Shown here: positions 40,309 to 41,550 of the stretch, piece after piece
Numbering within the stretch: the stretch's first letter is position 1
Layout of the letters: each line of letters opens with the position of its first letter
Position numbers and translations under genes: made by a program
The notes under the pieces: generated by a model
What the model saw: the letters and a program-made list of their open reading frames with translations, nothing else
What the model was told of the DNA's origin: nothing
Databases searched by the model: none
Virus record (IMG/VR): IMGVR_UViG_3300025669_000082
Coordinates: 1 to 41,550 of that record
From: a virus
Length of the DNA stretch: 41,550 nt
Reading direction: 5' to 3' (one strand)

Positions 40309-40496
40309 TAAAGGATAATAAGTTAGTAATTACGTGGTGTTTAGATGATGTCAGAGGTACTGCAAAGGAAATGGGGGTTTGTATAGACGATGCTCAGGCT
40401 GTCAAGGTGCTGGAGTATGTGGATAGATATATTGATTGTGAACTGGGTGTTACATGGCAAACTATTGAATGTGCTATTGAGGAGGTGCTATCGTGA
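40305..40496 (+). CDS. Hypothetical acidic early protein, 63 aa
   Basis: ATGA overlap with the preceding gene, AAAAGGGG upstream. MIKDNKLVITWCLDDVRGTA, small alpha/beta. Not recognised. Confidence 0.65.
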   Translation: MIKDNKLVITWCLDDVRGTAKEMGVCIDDAQAVKVLEYVDRYIDCELGVTWQTIECAIEEVLS

Positions 40497-40729
40497 TTGA
40501 GTCATGGCAGATAGCATATGATGGTAAAGAATGGGCGTGTGAGTTAGACTATACCGTAACAAGGTTAGACATTACAACGTGGCCTGATGGTCAACGTGGA
40601 GAACCTGAGCTGTATGTTGAGATAGATAGTGTAAGTGTTACTGATGAGGATGGTGAGGAAGCTAATGAGCATATTGCTCAGACTGTGTGTGATCTTGCTG
40701 AGCATAAGATATGGGAGGCTCTAAAATGA
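40493..40729 (+). CDS. Hypothetical acidic early protein, 78 aa
   Basis: GTG start overlapping the previous stop (GTGA), behind GAGGAGG. MIESWQIAYDGKEWACELDY; strongly acidic. Not recognised. Confidence 0.65.
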   Translation: MIESWQIAYDGKEWACELDYTVTRLDITTWPDGQRGEPELYVEIDSVSVTDEDGEEANEHIAQTVCDLAEHKIWEALK

Positions 40730-40875
40730 GTATAGAAAATGGGAAAGATCGTGATGAGGTTATTGACTTTCTATGTGAATGTGCGTATGATAGGGAGGAG
40801 TTAGTGGAAATGGGCGATGAGGAGTTAGATCAAAGGTGTTTTGATGAGTGTCATACAATAGCTGATTTTATATAA
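40726..40875 (+). CDS. Hypothetical acidic early protein, 49 aa
   Basis: ATG overlaps the previous stop (ATGA). MSIENGKDRDEVIDFLCECA; Cys-containing and acidic. Not recognised. Confidence 0.6.
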   Translation: MSIENGKDRDEVIDFLCECAYDREELVEMGDEELDQRCFDECHTIADFI

Positions 40876-40885
40876 CTGGGGGTTT

Positions 40886-41335
40886 ATGATGATGTCTAAA
40901 AAGAGGTTAGTGGGGAAGTCGAGTTCAGATGTAAAAGTCCCAGAGAGTATATTAGAGTCACAACAATATTTAACGCCAGAGCTTCCTAGTGAATTTAAGG
41001 TTGAATTGGATAAGTTTTTAAATAGTGAAAAACTTATTAATGATGCACCCAAACTTGGTGCTGGTAAAAAATATGAATTAGCAAGAAGGTCTCTTTCTAT
41101 CATGGGGGGGAATGATTTAACTCCTACTGCAAACAGAGCATTAAAAGAGATGAGCGACATATTGAGCATTAACCCCAATTTAATAACATCGGTTCCTGAG
41201 CCTAACATAAAACTAGTTCTTGAATTTATGAAGCAAAATAAAAATGATATTTATTTATATCTCACCGACATTTGGAACAAGGCAAATAAGAAAAAGAAAT
41301 CCCATGCGAAGGATTTCGATAAGGAGGATGTATAA
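40886..41335 (+). CDS. Hypothetical early protein, 149 aa
   Basis: Three consecutive start codons (40886, 40889, 40892) follow GGGGG; the exact start is open. Basic and polar, helical (KKRLVGKSSSDVKVPESIL; ends AKDFDKEDV). Its stop overlaps the next start (TAATG). Not recognised. Confidence 0.65.
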   Translation: MMMSKKRLVGKSSSDVKVPESILESQQYLTPELPSEFKVELDKFLNSEKLINDAPKLGAGKKYELARRSLSIMGGNDLTPTANRALKEMSDILSINPNLITSVPEPNIKLVLEFMKQNKNDIYLYLTDIWNKANKKKKSHAKDFDKEDV

Positions 41336-41517
41336 TGGAGAGCTTACCTAAGTATGATGATTATAAGGGTGCTAGTCCTATTGATGATGGGTTTATAGAG
41401 GTAAGTTCTTGTTATTACTGCGGTATTGAGGATAGTGATGATGTTGTGTTAGTTAATGAGAGAGATACAGACGAAGCTAATCACAATAATAAAGCTTATA
41501 GAAAGGATATATTATGA
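41335..41517 (+). CDS. Small early protein, mosaic tail, 60 aa
   Basis: Behind AAGGAGG. MESLPKYDDYKGASPIDDGF, then CYYCGIEDSD and VVLVNERDTDEANHNNKAYRKDIL in two parts: the first shared with the gene at 39867, the second similar to the end of the gene at 40069. A CxxC pair suggests half a zinc site. Confidence 0.65.
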   Translation: MESLPKYDDYKGASPIDDGFIEVSSCYYCGIEDSDDVVLVNERDTDEANHNNKAYRKDIL

Positions 41518-41550
41518 TGAACTATATTGCTATTGCAAACGATGCACATG
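41452..41550 (+). repeat. Terminal direct repeat, right copy (99 bases)
   Basis: Identical to 16-114, running to the last base of the window. Confidence 0.9.
41514..41550 (+). CDS. 5' end of the gene at 78-257 (cut by window edge)
   Basis: ATG 41514 overlaps the preceding stop. The first 12 codons are identical to those at 78-114; the gene continues there once the ends are joined. Confidence 0.7.
   Translation, partial: MMNYIAIANDAH

Noticed and set aside
1-41550. Lysogeny module (integrase, CI/Cro-type repressor, att sites)
   Set aside because: No tyrosine or serine recombinase motif was found, and the only winged-helix protein lies in the replication operon; a virulent lifestyle is more likely.

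Overview
This window looks like an essentially complete genome of a virulent, short-tailed (podovirus-like) dsDNA phage, about 41.4 kb. The last 99 bases repeat bases 16-114 exactly, so the sequence closes on itself with a period of 41,436. The host is probably Gram-negative: there is a separated inner/outer spanin pair with a lipobox. Promoters are sigma70-like (TTGACA, 18-base spacer, extended -10) and ribosome-binding sites are strong AAGGAG/AGGAGG types. I see no integrase, repressor, tRNA, CRISPR array or insertion sequence.

Layout. (1) 38.09-41.55 kb and 0-0.26 kb, rightward: early genes, mostly tiny hypothetical proteins plus a sigma-70-family factor. (2) 0.26-1.05 kb: gene-free, AT-rich, palindrome-rich stretch ending in a strong promoter. 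(3) 1.05-25.34 kb, rightward: packaging and virion genes (TerS, a TerL split into ATPase and nuclease ORFs, portal, scaffold, N4-gp56-like capsid protein, repeat-rich surface proteins, adaptor and tail proteins, a GNAT enzyme, internal/ejection proteins including a lytic transglycosylase) and a GH108-type endolysin. Near the end are three related beta-domain proteins, one carrying inserted TPHADS and HSHASTA repeats. A complete-looking rhomboid intramembrane protease sits inside this virion module. (4) A terminator at 25.38-25.40 kb separates the converging units. (5) 37.77-25.42 kb, leftward: replication, recombination and nucleotide genes (RecB/Cas4-type nuclease continuous with an SSB-like domain, metallophosphoesterase, HNH-like protein, HAD phosphatase, second sigma-like factor, DUF5664-like dNTP pyrophosphohydrolase, family A DNA polymerase, RecA, RuvC), the spanins, and many small zinc-ribbon proteins. 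(6) 37.8-38.09 kb: divergent promoter and operator region.

How it fits together. The divergent region fires both early operons. The leftward operon supplies polymerase and recombinase, but I recognise no helicase or primase, which may come from the host. Sigma-like proteins from both operons could redirect host RNA polymerase. Two near-identical promoters at 1.01 and 1.62 kb start the packaging/virion operon. Lysis is divided between units: endolysin on the right, spanins on the left.

Most notable signals: a phage rhomboid protease; the split terminase; a consensus promoter plus Shine-Dalgarno inside the nuclease ORF that would make a free SSB-like protein; five promoters with the same TTGACA-N15-TGn-(-10) architecture; a degenerate family of structured intergenic elements; and a chimeric left contig end implying a recombined version of the early region.
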